Below, piece by piece: positions 1 to 8,999 of a DNA stretch of 64,000 bases. The position numbers were made by a program, and so were the translations under genes. Below the pieces are notes generated by a model. That model had not been told where the DNA came from. It saw only the letters and a program-made list of their open reading frames with translations, and ran no database searches. How positions within the stretch are numbered: the first letter of the stretch is position 1; each line of letters starts with the position of its first letter. Origin of the DNA: Streptomyces sp. NBC_01451 (GTDB taxonomy: Bacteria > Actinomycetota > Actinomycetes > Streptomycetales > Streptomycetaceae); NCBI RefSeq assembly GCF_036227485.1, contig NZ_CP109479.1:9734001-9798000 (forward strand). The letters run 5' to 3'.

Positions 1-28
1 ACCTCTGACACAGGAGGCTTCCACCGTC

Positions 29-1105
29 ATGACCGACACACCCCCCAAGCCGGACAAGGTCCGGGTCCCCGCCGAGGACCTGCGCGCCTTCTCCGCCGAG
101 CTGCTCGAAAAGGGCGGGCTGAGCCCCGAGCACGCCCGCACCACCGCCGACGTGTTCGTCTGGGCCTCGCTGCGCGGCGTGGACTCCCACGGCGTCGGGC
201 GCGTCACCGCCTACCTGGAACTGCTCGCCAAGGGCGTGGCCAACGCCCGGCCGCGCATCCAGGTCGAGTCCAGCACGCCCGCCACCGCCGTCCTCGACGC
301 CGACCGCGCCCCCGGTCCGGTGGCCCTCACCATGGCCGCCGAGGAAGCGGTGCGGCGGGCCCGGGAGACCGGGATCGCCTCCGTGGGAGTACGGCAGACC
401 GTGCACACCGGCGCCATCGGCTACTACGTCTCGAAGATCGCCGAACAGGGCCTGGTCGGCCTCGGCTTCGTCGCCGGCATGCCCAACATGGGCTACACCG
501 GCGTCAAGGGCGCCGCCGTGGCCACCAGCCCGCTCGCCGTCGCCGTACCCGCCCGGGACCACGCACCGCTGCTGCTCGACATGGCCACCGCCACCATCGC
601 GCTCGGCAGGATCCGCCAGGCCAGGGCGAGCGGCACCCCGCTGCCCGAGGGCGCCGCCGCGACGGAGGACGGCACGCCCACCACCGACCCGGAGAAGGCG
701 GTCATGCCCCTTCCCCTGGGTGGTGCCAAGGGTTCCGGCATGTCCCTCGCCTTCGAACTGCTCACCAGCGTGCTGGTCGGCGCGCCGATCCTCGCCGCGT
801 TCCACTCGGACGACCCGAAGGGCCGCAAGCACCGCCAGAACGCCCTGCTCATCGCCCTCGCCCCAGCGGCCTTCGGCGACCCCGGCACCTTCACCGCGGA
901 CGCCGACGCCACCCTCGGCACCCTCAAGGGGCTCCCGGTCGCGGACGGGGCGGACGGCGTGTACTACCCCGGGGAGCGCAGCGCAGGCCTGGCCGCGCTA
1001 CGGGCCGCACAGGGAGTACCGGTGGCGCCGAAGGTCTGGCGCGAACTGACGGAGAGCGCAGCCAAGTTCGGAGTCACCCCACCGGAGCCCGCGCCGGACA
1101 TGTGA
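29..1105 (+). CDS. Ldh/Mdh-2 family NAD(P)-dependent 2-hydroxyacid dehydrogenase
   Basis: The 358-residue protein belongs to the family of malate, L-lactate, sulfolactate and ureidoglycolate dehydrogenases, cytoplasmic enzymes that oxidise a 2-hydroxyacid to a 2-oxoacid with NAD(P). Family marks are RGVDSHGVGR (residues 49-58), a likely active-site His126 in VRQTVHTGAIGYY, and a glycine-rich GGAKGSGMSLAFELL in the C-terminal half. The length is normal for the family. An AGGAGG at 12-17 fixes the ATG start. The gene lies 97 bp upstream of a GcvT-like methyltransferase on the same strand and may be cotranscribed with it; any promoter lies off the left edge. The family call is firm, but the substrate cannot be read from sequence. 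A role in handling a hydroxyacid linked to the neighbouring demethylases is only inference. Confidence 0.85.
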   Translation: MTDTPPKPDKVRVPAEDLRAFSAELLEKGGLSPEHARTTADVFVWASLRGVDSHGVGRVTAYLELLAKGVANARPRIQVESSTPATAVLDADRAPGPVALTMAAEEAVRRARETGIASVGVRQTVHTGAIGYYVSKIAEQGLVGLGFVAGMPNMGYTGVKGAAVATSPLAVAVPARDHAPLLLDMATATIALGRIRQARASGTPLPEGAAATEDGTPTTDPEKAVMPLPLGGAKGSGMSLAFELLTSVLVGAPILAAFHSDDPKGRKHRQNALLIALAPAAFGDPGTFTADADATLGTLKGLPVADGADGVYYPGERSAGLAALRAAQGVPVAPKVWRELTESAAKFGVTPPEPAPDM

Positions 1106-1202
1106 CCGGCCGGCGTACTCGCACATCTCAGATGGTCTGGACCCTGCGGGCCCATGGCCGCACAGCCCGACAGCCCAAGCCCCACGAACGGGAGGATCAC
1201 CC

Positions 1203-2564
1203 GTGGACACCACCGAAGTCCAGCGCGCCACCTACGAAGCAGTCCTGCGGCTGAAGGACGCCCCCTTCGTCACCCAGCGGCCGGCGTACTTCAGCCCTGC
1301 CGCGGCGGCCCAGGCCGTGAGCAACAACCTTCAGGCCTACGGTCACTTCGCCCAGACCCTGCTGCCTCTGGAGTACACCGGCTGGATCGACGAGTGCGGT
1401 GCGCACGTCGCTTCCTGCTACATAGGCGACTGGTCGCCGCTGCACAAGCTCGTCGTCCGGGGAAGCCAGGCGCGGGCCTTCCTGGCCTGGCACGGCATGA
1501 GGGACCTGGCACGCTTCGAGGCCGGACAGATCAAGCATCACGTCCAGCTCGACGAGAACGGCTGGGTGGCGTCCGAAGGGGTCCTGTGCCACCTGGGCGA
1601 GGAGGAGTTCCTCTACACGGCCGGCAGCGGGGACTGGCTGCTGTGGCAGTTGAGCCAGGGGAGCTGGGACGTGGAGATCGAGGACGTCAGCCCCGAGCTG
1701 TTCATCTTCGGCATCCAGGGTCCGGCGGCCCTGGACACCATGGAGAAGCTGACCGGGGAGAGCCTGCGGGACATCGCCTTCTGCCGCAGCCGGACGGCCG
1801 ACGTCGCCGGAGTCCCCGTGCGTGTCCTGCGTACGGGCATCTCCGGCGAACTCGGCTACGAACTGCACGGTCCGGTCGGGCATGCCAACGAGGTCTGGTC
1901 GGCCGCGGTCGAGAGCGGCGGTCAGTTCGGGATCCGTCAGCTCGGCTTCCGGTCCCAGCCCGTCCAGCACATCGAGGCGGGCATCGCCACGAACGGCCTC
2001 GACTACATCTCCTCGTCCGTCGTCACCCCCGCCGTGCCCAGGCAGTTCAGGATGGCCTTCCCCGGCGGCAGCTTCGTACCGGAGAACGGCGTCACCGACT
2101 ACTTCCGCAAGCCGGCCGAGCTGGGCTGGGGCTTCCGCAAGGGCGTCCCCGACCGCGACTTCATGGGCCGCGACGCGCTGGTCGCCGACGCCGCCGCGGG
2201 GGAGCCGTACAGGACGCTCGTCGGCCTGCGCTGGAACACCTCCGACGTCATCGCCGTCCTTGCCGCGACGATGGGCGGAGGCGACCTGCCCGACGCCATG
2301 GAACTGCCCCGGGGGCGCGGCCCGGTCTTCGACCAGGTTCTCGTCGGCGGACGGCTTGTCGGCGCCTCCACCGGCCGGACGGTCAGCGTGAACCTGCGGT
2401 CGACCATCTCCCTCTGTGTGATCGACCCGGCCCACGCGGAGCCCGGGACCGAGGTAATTGTGGTGTGGGGGAAGCCGGGATCCGCGCAGCGCGAGATCCG
2501 GGCGACGGTGGCCGCACTCCCCTTCAAGCCCGACAGGCGGCGAACGGACGTCGTCGCGCTGTAG
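1203..2564 (+). CDS. GcvT-like THF-dependent methyltransferase, divergent LigM/DesA-type paralogue 1
   Basis: This 453-residue protein has the glycine-cleavage T-protein fold (GCV_T then C-terminal barrel). That fold in LigM, DesA, DmdA and sarcosine-type enzymes moves a methyl group from substrate to tetrahydrofolate. Visible marks are FGIQGP (169-174), GELGYELHGP (215-224) and the C-terminal PGTEVIVVWGKPGSAQREIRATV, typical of LigM relatives. It starts with GTG, with GGGAGG just upstream. It is the most divergent of three paralogues here. The segment aligned to the GARAY...ESGW motif of the other two reads RSQPVQHIEAG (250-260), so the conserved Tyr is replaced by Gln, and the N-terminal SHHM motif is absent. 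It may therefore act on a different methyl donor, or on a non-aromatic one. No operator of the LacI type was seen directly before it. Confidence 0.82.
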   Translation: MDTTEVQRATYEAVLRLKDAPFVTQRPAYFSPAAAAQAVSNNLQAYGHFAQTLLPLEYTGWIDECGAHVASCYIGDWSPLHKLVVRGSQARAFLAWHGMRDLARFEAGQIKHHVQLDENGWVASEGVLCHLGEEEFLYTAGSGDWLLWQLSQGSWDVEIEDVSPELFIFGIQGPAALDTMEKLTGESLRDIAFCRSRTADVAGVPVRVLRTGISGELGYELHGPVGHANEVWSAAVESGGQFGIRQLGFRSQPVQHIEAGIATNGLDYISSSVVTPAVPRQFRMAFPGGSFVPENGVTDYFRKPAELGWGFRKGVPDRDFMGRDALVADAAAGEPYRTLVGLRWNTSDVIAVLAATMGGGDLPDAMELPRGRGPVFDQVLVGGRLVGASTGRTVSVNLRSTISLCVIDPAHAEPGTEVIVVWGKPGSAQREIRATVAALPFKPDRRRTDVVAL

Positions 2565-3023
2565 CCCAGGTACCCCCGCACCCGTAGGGAAGCGCGTCGC
2601 CGTGGCCCCTCACACGGCGCGCCGCGCCCGCGTGCGCACGCACCGGTCGGTCCGGGCCGCGGTGCCACGACTCGGCGCCGCCGGAGCCCAACCGTCCGTA
2701 TGGGTACGGGGGCCCATCCGATCCGGCCGCTCAAGGCGCGATGGCCGAGCCTGTCCGTGTGCGCGGACCGGTGGCGCTTCCCTCCCCGCCGAGTGCGCGG
2801 CTGCTTGCGGGCCGGCGGGGAGGGCATGGTCGTCGTCACTGGGATCGCCCCGGAGCGACGCGGGCCGGACCACTCTCTTCCTTCGACGACAAGGGTCGTC
2901 CGACCGCAGGTGACTCCTCTGCGCTCCCGTGAAGGTTCCTCCCGTGGGCGTTCCTGAGCATCTGGGCGCCCGCTCGACGCGGGAGGGAAGCGCGCTGCTC
3001 CAACCCCGGGCGAACCCGTGCGG
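2565..3023. other. Intergenic space between convergent genes
   Basis: These 459 bp separate the convergent methyltransferase and LysR genes. I see no convincing coding frame with a ribosome binding site, no operator of the types found nearby, and no clean long inverted repeat. It is probably untranslated and transcription-termination space. Confidence 0.5.
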
Positions 3024-3935
3024 TCAGAGCGCCAGCACGGGTATCGGGTTCTCCCTGAACCACCGGCTGAGGAACTCCAGCAGGGCGACGGTCTTCCGCG
3101 GCACCGTCCGGCCGGGGCCGTAGACCGCGAACAGCGGACGGTCGGGGACGGGGACCGAGGGGAGCTGGGCCAGAAGGGCTCCGGAGACCAGGTCGTCGTA
3201 GGCCGACCGCTGCGGGAGCAGGGCGATTCCGCGCCCCTGGACGGCGGCCTTCTGCAGCGCGATGTACGAGTTGGAGGAGAAGGCCACGTTGCGGATCTTG
3301 TGCAGGCTGGAGGTGGGCCCCTGCCCGAGACGCCAGACCGGTTCATTGACATGCACGAGGCAGTCGTGCGCGGCCAGGTCGTTGGGGTGGGCGAGGGAAC
3401 TGTGGCGCTTCACGTACTCCTCGGAGGCGCACAGGGTGAAGGGGAGAGACGCGATCTTCTTGAGGTGCACCCGGGAGTCCCGCAGGTCCCGGGTGTGCAG
3501 GGCGACGTCGAAACCGCTGTCCAGGAAGTCGTAGGTGCGCTCCGAGAGGCCTCCCAGCTCGAACCGGACGGAGATCTTGGGATGCTCGGCGGCAAACGCG
3601 GCGATCGCGTCGCCGACGTCCAGACTCCCTATCCACTTGGGGCAGACGACACTCAGCTGGCCTTCCGCCCGGTCGTGCTGCTGCCCGATGCGGGCCTCCT
3701 CCGCCTCGATCTCGGTAAGGATCCGGGCGGCGAACTCGCAGTAGCGCAGGCCCTGTTCGGTCAGGCTGATGGAACGGGCGGTGCGGTTGACGAGCCGGAC
3801 ACCGATCTGCCGCTCCAGTTCCGCGACGTGCCGTGAGACGAGCGAGCCGGACGAGTTCAGTGTTCGGGCGGCCCCGTTGAAACTGCCGAGCTGTGCGACG
3901 GTGACGAAGCTGCGCATCAGGAGCATGCGGTCCAT
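3024..3935 (-). CDS. LysR-family transcriptional regulator
   Basis: The protein begins MDRMLLMRSFVTVAQLGSFN, the standard LysR winged-helix opening, followed by AARTLNSSGSLVSRHVAELE (helix-turn-helix) and a two-lobe effector-binding domain to the C-terminus (about 303 residues). I chose the start at 3935, not the ATG 21 bp earlier, because CTGGAGGATTCCC gives a well-placed ribosome binding site. The recognition helix is slightly unusual, with SSGSLVSRHV where SQ/TPxAVSRQI is common. The gene is convergent with paralogue 1 and downstream of paralogue 2 on the same strand. A LacI-type operator lies 72-85 bp before its start, so it appears to be under control of the locus LacI protein. The effector is likely an aromatic or organic acid, by family habit only. 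Confidence 0.9.
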   Translation of the reverse strand: MDRMLLMRSFVTVAQLGSFNGAARTLNSSGSLVSRHVAELERQIGVRLVNRTARSISLTEQGLRYCEFAARILTEIEAEEARIGQQHDRAEGQLSVVCPKWIGSLDVGDAIAAFAAEHPKISVRFELGGLSERTYDFLDSGFDVALHTRDLRDSRVHLKKIASLPFTLCASEEYVKRHSSLAHPNDLAAHDCLVHVNEPVWRLGQGPTSSLHKIRNVAFSSNSYIALQKAAVQGRGIALLPQRSAYDDLVSGALLAQLPSVPVPDRPLFAVYGPGRTVPRKTVALLEFLSRWFRENPIPVLAL

Positions 3936-4006
3936 GGGAATCCTCCAGCGGGCCACGGCTCGGGTCTCCCTCAGGCCGCGTCCGACATGAGATGTACAGG
4001 GTCTAG

Positions 4007-4020
4007 CTAAAACGATCTAG
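4007..4020. promoter_or_regulatory. LacI-type operator A (CTAAAACGATCTAG)
   Basis: This is a 14-bp pseudo-palindrome with a central CG, matching the consensus CTARAWCGWTYTAG shared with the sites before folP, the third demethylase and lacI. It lies 72 bp upstream of the LysR start. CTAG tetramers are scarce in DNA of this GC content, so the recurrence is not background. The proposed binder is the LacI protein encoded at 18911. Confidence 0.7.
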
Positions 4021-4236
4021 TTGAGGCTAGCAGAGGCCTCGGCTTCCTGCGAGAGGCGGGAGTGCGCTGATTTTCGAGTGGGGCGGGCCTTGGGTCGCGT
4101 TGTCGGGGGAGCCGTCGCGCAACCCGTGGTGCGGTCCGCCGCACCACGGGTCCGGTCGTCCGCGCCGGTCTCCCGCCCGTACCTCTTCCGGCAGGCGCCG
4201 TCCTCCGCGCAGGGCGGACCGCCGGTCACGGCTGGG

Positions 4237-5580
4237 TCAGTGCTTCTTCGCCGGGAACGGGCGCGCCATGACCGTTCCGCGCACCCGGGTCTGGGAGTGG
4301 CGTTCGACAGCCGGGTTCGGCGAGCCGCCGTTCGGTTCGCCCCACACGATCTCCACCCGGTCGCCGGCCGCGGCGGCCGGATCGATGGTGCCGAGCGAGA
4401 TCCAGCCGCGCACGTTCGCGGAGTACGAGGTGAGCATCGCCGCTCCGACGAGTTCGCCGTCCTTCTCCACCCGGTCGAACTGGCAGGCCGTGTAGAACGC
4501 GGCGGGCATCTCGATGTACTTGAAGCGCCGGTCCTCCTTCTCGTACATGCTCGCGACGATCTTCGCGACGTCGTCACGGTCCCAGAGCACCCAGGCCTTG
4601 CGGCGGTGCGGCCGGTCCTTGATCGCCTCAAGTCCCTCGCGCCCCACGAAGTCGTGGTCGAACTTGAGGATGTGGCCGTATCCGAGATCCCACGGGGTGG
4701 TGTAGTAGTCCTCGATCCGGTCGGAGACCAGGCTGCCGCCGAGCGCGAGGTTGCCCTCGAACGAGCGCGCGGAATGCCACTCGCGGAACGCCTTCATGTC
4801 CTCGCCGGAGTAGGTCGCCGGCAGGGTGTTGGCGATCCAGCCGGACTCGGTGGCGACCGAGGCGTACGCGCGGGCGCCGACCTGGCGCACGCCGTACTCC
4901 GCACCGGCCTCCAGGATGATGCCGCTCACCGCCTCGATGTCCGCGTACGGTCCGGTGAACTCGTAGCCCGGGAAGCCGGACATCCGGTGGTTGAGGGCGG
5001 TGACCCGGTGCGGGCCGACGTTGAAGCGTCCCATGGTGAAGAACGGGATGTCCGGCATCGGTCCGCCGTTGACCTTCTCGAAGATCGCCTCGGCGTGCGG
5101 ACCCTGCAACTGGAGCCGGAACAGCTCCCGGCCCTTGGGGTTGTTCACGGTGCGCTCGTCGCGGCGGACGGCGACGTCCCAGCCGCCGGTGGCCGCGTTG
5201 AACTGGACCCAGTTGAGGGCCGGCGGCCGGCCGACGACGCGGACGTGGCGGTCGCCGACGCAGAACAGGATGCAGTCGCCGATCATGTAGCCGTCGGGCC
5301 GGACCGTGATGAGCTGCTTGGCGCTGCCGGGGCCGAAGCCCTGGAAGCTGTTCGCCCCGAGGTGTTCGAGCAGCCGGTAGGTGTCGGGACCCTCTACGAC
5401 GAGGTCCGTCATGTGGTGCGACAGGTCCATCAGCGCCGCGGTGCCGCGCCACGCCTCCTGCTCGTCGCGCCAGTTGCTGAACTCCGCCTTGATGGGGAAC
5501 GGGTACGCCCCGGAGCGCCCCTGTCGGAGGAGGGCGAGCGGCCCTCCCGCCTTGTTGATCTCTTCTTCGAGACTTGGCAT
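4237..5580 (-). CDS. LigM/DesA-type THF-dependent O-demethylase, paralogue 2
   Basis: The 447-residue GcvT-fold protein strongly resembles the vanillate/syringate O-demethylases LigM and DesA, cytoplasmic enzymes that pass an aromatic O-methyl group to tetrahydrofolate without needing oxygen. Typical stretches are SGAYPFP (Tyr26), EFSNWRDEQEAWR (33-45), LSHHMTDL (53-60), LQLQGP (156-161), GARAYASVATESGW (235-248, Tyr239), IEDYYTTPWDLGYG and VEIVWGEPNGG. Both tyrosines discussed as important in LigM (recalled, not checked) appear to be present, so this is the most canonical member here. GGAAGGAA before 5580 supports the start. It is divergent from a marR gene, with a near-perfect palindrome between them, which suggests control by that MarR protein. 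The methoxy-aromatic substrate is inferred from family; its identity is unknown. Confidence 0.87.
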   Translation of the reverse strand: MPSLEEEINKAGGPLALLRQGRSGAYPFPIKAEFSNWRDEQEAWRGTAALMDLSHHMTDLVVEGPDTYRLLEHLGANSFQGFGPGSAKQLITVRPDGYMIGDCILFCVGDRHVRVVGRPPALNWVQFNAATGGWDVAVRRDERTVNNPKGRELFRLQLQGPHAEAIFEKVNGGPMPDIPFFTMGRFNVGPHRVTALNHRMSGFPGYEFTGPYADIEAVSGIILEAGAEYGVRQVGARAYASVATESGWIANTLPATYSGEDMKAFREWHSARSFEGNLALGGSLVSDRIEDYYTTPWDLGYGHILKFDHDFVGREGLEAIKDRPHRRKAWVLWDRDDVAKIVASMYEKEDRRFKYIEMPAAFYTACQFDRVEKDGELVGAAMLTSYSANVRGWISLGTIDPAAAAGDRVEIVWGEPNGGSPNPAVERHSQTRVRGTVMARPFPAKKH

Positions 5581-5645
5581 GGCATTCCTTCCGCACTGCG
5601 ACTCCCACGGCCTCGTTGGCCGCGTGACCGTCAGGCTATATCAGT

Positions 5646-5666
5646 CATCTGAAAAGTTTTAAGATG
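5646..5666. promoter_or_regulatory. MarR-type palindromic operator
   Basis: The 21-bp palindrome has arms CATCTGAAAA and TTTTAAGATG around one central G, with one mismatch pair. It sits between the divergent paralogue 2 (start 5580) and marR (start 5720), in the AT-rich part of the spacer. Position and size fit a MarR dimer site controlling both genes. Confidence 0.7.
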
Positions 5667-5719
5667 TCTGAAACAATATTCCGCACCGATAATGGCTTCA
5701 CTCGGAACGGAGGGCGACC

Positions 5720-6214
5720 ATGTCGTTGGCAACGGGCGAAGCGGGATTCGCGTGGGAGCACGGGCTGCCCCATGTGCTCTGGCGGGCCCAGCAGGCGGTG
5801 CACCGCCGCGTCGACACCGCACTCGACGGGCTCGGGGTCACGGTGACGCAGCTCGGACTCGCCGTCCACCTCGACGAACTCGGCCTGCTCTCCGCGTCGG
5901 ACCTCGCGCGCCGCTTCCACATCACGCCGCAGAGCGTGACCACGGCCCTCGCCCAGCTGGAGCGCATCGGGTGGGTCCGGCGGCTGCCGCACCCCGTCCA
6001 CAAGCGCGTCATCCTCCACGAGCTCACCGAGACCGGTCTCGCCGGTGTCGGGGACGGTCGTGCGCGCATGGCCCGGATCGACGGCGTCCTGACCGCGATG
6101 CTGGGCGACGACAAGGACGAGGTTCTCGGACGGCTACGGGAGCTGACCGTCGCGCTGGACGGTGAGGACCCGGCCGGCGCCGCGATGTGGCCCCTGGCCG
6201 GCACCACACCCTGA
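5720..6214 (+). CDS. MarR-family transcriptional regulator
   Basis: The 164-residue protein has a MarR winged helix: QAVHRRVDTALDGLGVTVTQ, LSASDLARRFHITPQSVTTALAQLERIGWVRR (recognition helix about residues 70-95), then a wing with HPVHKRVILHELTETG. These regulators are usually cytoplasmic repressors relieved by small phenolic or aromatic ligands, which fits a demethylase target but is inference. GGAGG at 5709-5713 precedes the ATG. It is divergent from paralogue 2 and shares the palindrome in the spacer, so autoregulation together with control of the demethylase is likely. Downstream it converges with an ABC importer operon. Confidence 0.9.
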   Translation: MSLATGEAGFAWEHGLPHVLWRAQQAVHRRVDTALDGLGVTVTQLGLAVHLDELGLLSASDLARRFHITPQSVTTALAQLERIGWVRRLPHPVHKRVILHELTETGLAGVGDGRARMARIDGVLTAMLGDDKDEVLGRLRELTVALDGEDPAGAAMWPLAGTTP

Positions 6215-6322
6215 CGAACGCGCCGTCGCAGGCAACGCCGAAGACCTGCGTGGCCGTCGCGTGCGGCGAAACGGGCCCGGGCGGCACACGGGCGCACAGG
6301 ACCCGCAGAACCGCTGCCCGGC

Positions 6323-6344
6323 CCGTCGTCGTCGACGACGACGG
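6323..6344. terminator. Perfect 22-bp palindrome between convergent genes
   Basis: A gap-free palindrome built from GTCGTC/GACGAC repeats (arms CCGTCGTCGTC and GACGACGACGG) lies between the 3' ends of marR and the importer permease gene. As RNA it would fold into a tight GC-rich hairpin on either strand, consistent with a bidirectional terminator. No T-run is seen, as is common in streptomycetes. Confidence 0.45.
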
Positions 6345-6371
6345 TGCCGGTCGGCCCGCAGCGCGCGTCGA

Positions 6372-7400
6372 TCACGTGGTTCGGCGGCGCAGCACGGTCG
6401 CGATGGTGACCGCTGCTATGAGGACACCCCCGTAGAAGACGGACGAGACCCAGGCCTCCAGGCCCAGCAGTTGGAGGCCGAGGATCCCGGTCGCCAGGAA
6501 GTAGATGCCGACGAACGTGCCGACCGGGTTGAAGCGCCCCGGCTGGAGTACCGCGGTGCCGAGGAAGACGGACGCGAACGTCGGAAGGAGCAGGGTGTCG
6601 GACGTGGTCGGGTTGTAGCCGCCCAGGGCCGCGACGGCGATGACCGCACCGACGCCGCACATGGCGCCGGAGGCGATGAAGGAACCGAGGCGGATCCGGT
6701 TCACGTGGATGCCCGAGAGCCGGCTGACCTCCCGGTTGGCTCCGACGAAGCGGATGTGGCGGCCCAGCGGGGTGAAGGCGAGGACGTAGGCGAACCCGGC
6801 CACCAGCACCACACCGTAGAAGAACGAGACCGGCAGGCCGGCCACGGGGTACAGCGCGAACCTGCCGAACCCGGTCGGCAGGCCGCTGACCGTGTTGAGG
6901 TGGGACATCCAGAGGCTGATGCCTCCCAGCAAGGTGCCCATTCCCAGCGTCGCCACGATGGTGTTGACCCCGACCACGACGACGAGCAGCCCGTTGACCA
7001 CGCCGATGGCGATCGCGCCCAGGAGGGCGACGGCCGCCGCCGGCCACACTCCCCACCCGTGGTCGACGACCAGAACGGGCAGGACGGTGGCGGAGAACCC
7101 GAAGACCGCCGGAACGGACAGGTCCACGAACTCCCCGACACAGATGGTGCACAGCAGCGCCATGGTCAGAAACACCAGGGCCTGCTGGGAGCCGAAGATG
7201 GTCTGGAAGGTCCCCTCGGTCAGGAACAGCCCCGGCTCCGCGACCGTGTACACCGCGATCATGACTGCCCAGACACCGATCACCGCGTAACGCGACGCGA
7301 CGTGCCGGGCCCGGGCGGAGACCGGTACGGGCTTGGCGTCGTGCGCCGCCTGCGGCGCGGCTGGGGGAGAAACGAGATCTTTCCGGCGGGCGACGTCCAT
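6372..7400 (-). CDS. CUT2-type ABC importer, permease
   Basis: The 342-residue integral membrane protein is of the RbsC/AraH branched-chain/monosaccharide permease family (BPD_transp_2), with about eight to ten hydrophobic segments and no large loop. The characteristic GVNTIVATLGMGTLLGGIS lies in the middle, with VGANREVSRLSGIHVNRIRL, the cytoplasmic loop that contacts the ATPase, after it. The start at 7400 overlaps the ATPase stop as ATGA. The protein would form the transmembrane pore with the ATPase and binding protein encoded upstream. CUT2 systems usually carry pentoses, hexoses or autoinducer-type sugars. The location inside a demethylase locus raises the chance of a glycosylated or other unusual ligand, but nothing in the sequence proves that. 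Confidence 0.9.
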   Translation of the reverse strand: MDVARRKDLVSPPAAPQAAHDAKPVPVSARARHVASRYAVIGVWAVMIAVYTVAEPGLFLTEGTFQTIFGSQQALVFLTMALLCTICVGEFVDLSVPAVFGFSATVLPVLVVDHGWGVWPAAAVALLGAIAIGVVNGLLVVVVGVNTIVATLGMGTLLGGISLWMSHLNTVSGLPTGFGRFALYPVAGLPVSFFYGVVLVAGFAYVLAFTPLGRHIRFVGANREVSRLSGIHVNRIRLGSFIASGAMCGVGAVIAVAALGGYNPTTSDTLLLPTFASVFLGTAVLQPGRFNPVGTFVGIYFLATGILGLQLLGLEAWVSSVFYGGVLIAAVTIATVLRRRTT

Positions 7401-8983
7401 CAGTCGGCCTGTTCCCTTCCCTGAGGCACTGCGTCGTCGTCGAAGACGGCGCGCACGACGGTGTCCTGTTCCAGATCGCCGGTGAGTTCCCTGGTGACCT
7501 GGCCGTCCCGGAAGACCAGCACCCTGTCGCACAGCACCGCGAGGTCGGTCGGGTCGATCGAGGCGATGACGACCGCGCAGCCGTCGCGCGCGGCGGCCCG
7601 GACCGCCTCGATGATGTCGTGGCGGGCGCCGACGTCCACCGCCTGCGTCGGTTCGTGCAGCACGAGCAGACCGGGCGCGTCGGCCAGCCACTTGGCCAGC
7701 AGGACCTTCTGCTGGTTGCCGCCACTGAGTGTGTGGACCGGCGCGTGCGGGTCGGGCGGCCGGATGTCGAGTTTCGCGATCATCGCGGTGACCTCCTCGG
7801 CCTGCCACGCCGCACCGATCCGCAGCCGGCCGCCTCGGCGGCCCACCCGGGGCAGGGTCAGGTTCTCGGCCACCGAGAGCTCACCGGCCAGCCCCGCCTC
7901 CAGACGGCGTTCGGGCACGAACGCCACCCCCGCGCGCACGAACTGCCCGGAGCTGCCCCGCCCACGGTCCAGGGCCAGGTCGTGCCCGCGTACGGACAGG
8001 GTGCCGGCGCGGGCTGTGCGTGCGCCCGCCAGTGCCTCGGCCACCTCCACGAACCCCGATCCGACCAGACCCGTCAGTCCGACGATCTCGCCGCGCCGGA
8101 CGGCGAGGTCGAGGCCGTTCACCGCACCGACCGCGAGGCCCCGCACGGAGACCGCGGGCCGGCCCTGGGCGTGGCTCGCCCGCGGGCCGTGGCTGACGAG
8201 GTGGCGTCCGAGCATCATGCGCGTGAGCGAGGCCTCGTCCACCTCGCGGGTGGGCAGGCCCCCCTCGATCACCGCGCCGTCACGCAGGACGGGGACCCGG
8301 TCGGTCACCTCGACGATCTCCTCCAACTGGTGGGAGATCAGGAGCACCGAGGTGCCCTCCGCGACGAGGGACCGGACCATCTCGAAGAAACGGGTCCGCG
8401 CCGATCCGCCCAGGGCCCGCGTCGACTCGTCGAAGATGATCAGTCCGCTGCCGGGCGGATGGTCCTGCACCGCCCGGGCGATGGCGACCACGGCGCGATC
8501 CTGGGCCGAGAGCGAACCGGCCTTCCGGCCGGCATCGAGCGGGCGGCCCAGCCCGGCGAGGACCTGCTGGGCAGCTCGTTGTTCCTCCCGGCGGTCGATC
8601 CGCCGGGAGAGACGGCCCGCGCGGTAGTGGCCCAGCCGCACGTTCTCCCAGACCGTCAGGTCGTCGACCAGGCCGAGATTCTGATGGACGACCGAGACTC
8701 CCGCGGCCCGTTGCCGCAGGGGGCGGATCGGCAGGTCCAGACGCAGCCCGTCCACAGTCACGGACGCGCCCGGATCGGGAGAGTGCACACCCGTGAGGAT
8801 CTTGACGAGGGTGGACTTCCCGCATCCGTTCTGGCCCACGAGCCCGTGCAGTTCTCCGTGGGCGACCCGCAGCCGGACGTCGCTGAGCGCCCGTGTCGAG
8901 CCGAACGTCTTGGACAGCCCGGCCACTTCGAGGCGCTGGGGCCGTTCCGCGTCCGGTGGGTGGGCCCGCGAAACAGTGTTCAT
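7400..8983 (-). CDS. CUT2-type ABC importer, duplicated ATP-binding protein
   Basis: The 527-residue RbsA/MglA-type protein has two ABC cassettes. The first has a full Walker A (GQNGCGKST) and IIFDEST as Walker B, but its signature is weakened to LSAQD. The second has the degenerate Walker A normal for this family (GLTGLVGSG) and a proper LSGGNQQKVLLAKWLA signature with VLHEPTQAVDVG. Such asymmetry is usual in CUT2 ATPases. I chose the ATG at 8983, after GAAGGGG, rather than an upstream in-frame ATG at 9061 that would overlap the binding-protein gene. The gene follows the binding-protein gene by 16 bp and overlaps the permease start. Confidence 0.92.
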   Translation of the reverse strand: MNTVSRAHPPDAERPQRLEVAGLSKTFGSTRALSDVRLRVAHGELHGLVGQNGCGKSTLVKILTGVHSPDPGASVTVDGLRLDLPIRPLRQRAAGVSVVHQNLGLVDDLTVWENVRLGHYRAGRLSRRIDRREEQRAAQQVLAGLGRPLDAGRKAGSLSAQDRAVVAIARAVQDHPPGSGLIIFDESTRALGGSARTRFFEMVRSLVAEGTSVLLISHQLEEIVEVTDRVPVLRDGAVIEGGLPTREVDEASLTRMMLGRHLVSHGPRASHAQGRPAVSVRGLAVGAVNGLDLAVRRGEIVGLTGLVGSGFVEVAEALAGARTARAGTLSVRGHDLALDRGRGSSGQFVRAGVAFVPERRLEAGLAGELSVAENLTLPRVGRRGGRLRIGAAWQAEEVTAMIAKLDIRPPDPHAPVHTLSGGNQQKVLLAKWLADAPGLLVLHEPTQAVDVGARHDIIEAVRAAARDGCAVVIASIDPTDLAVLCDRVLVFRDGQVTRELTGDLEQDTVVRAVFDDDAVPQGREQAD

Positions 8984-8999
8984 GGTGTGTACCCCTTCG

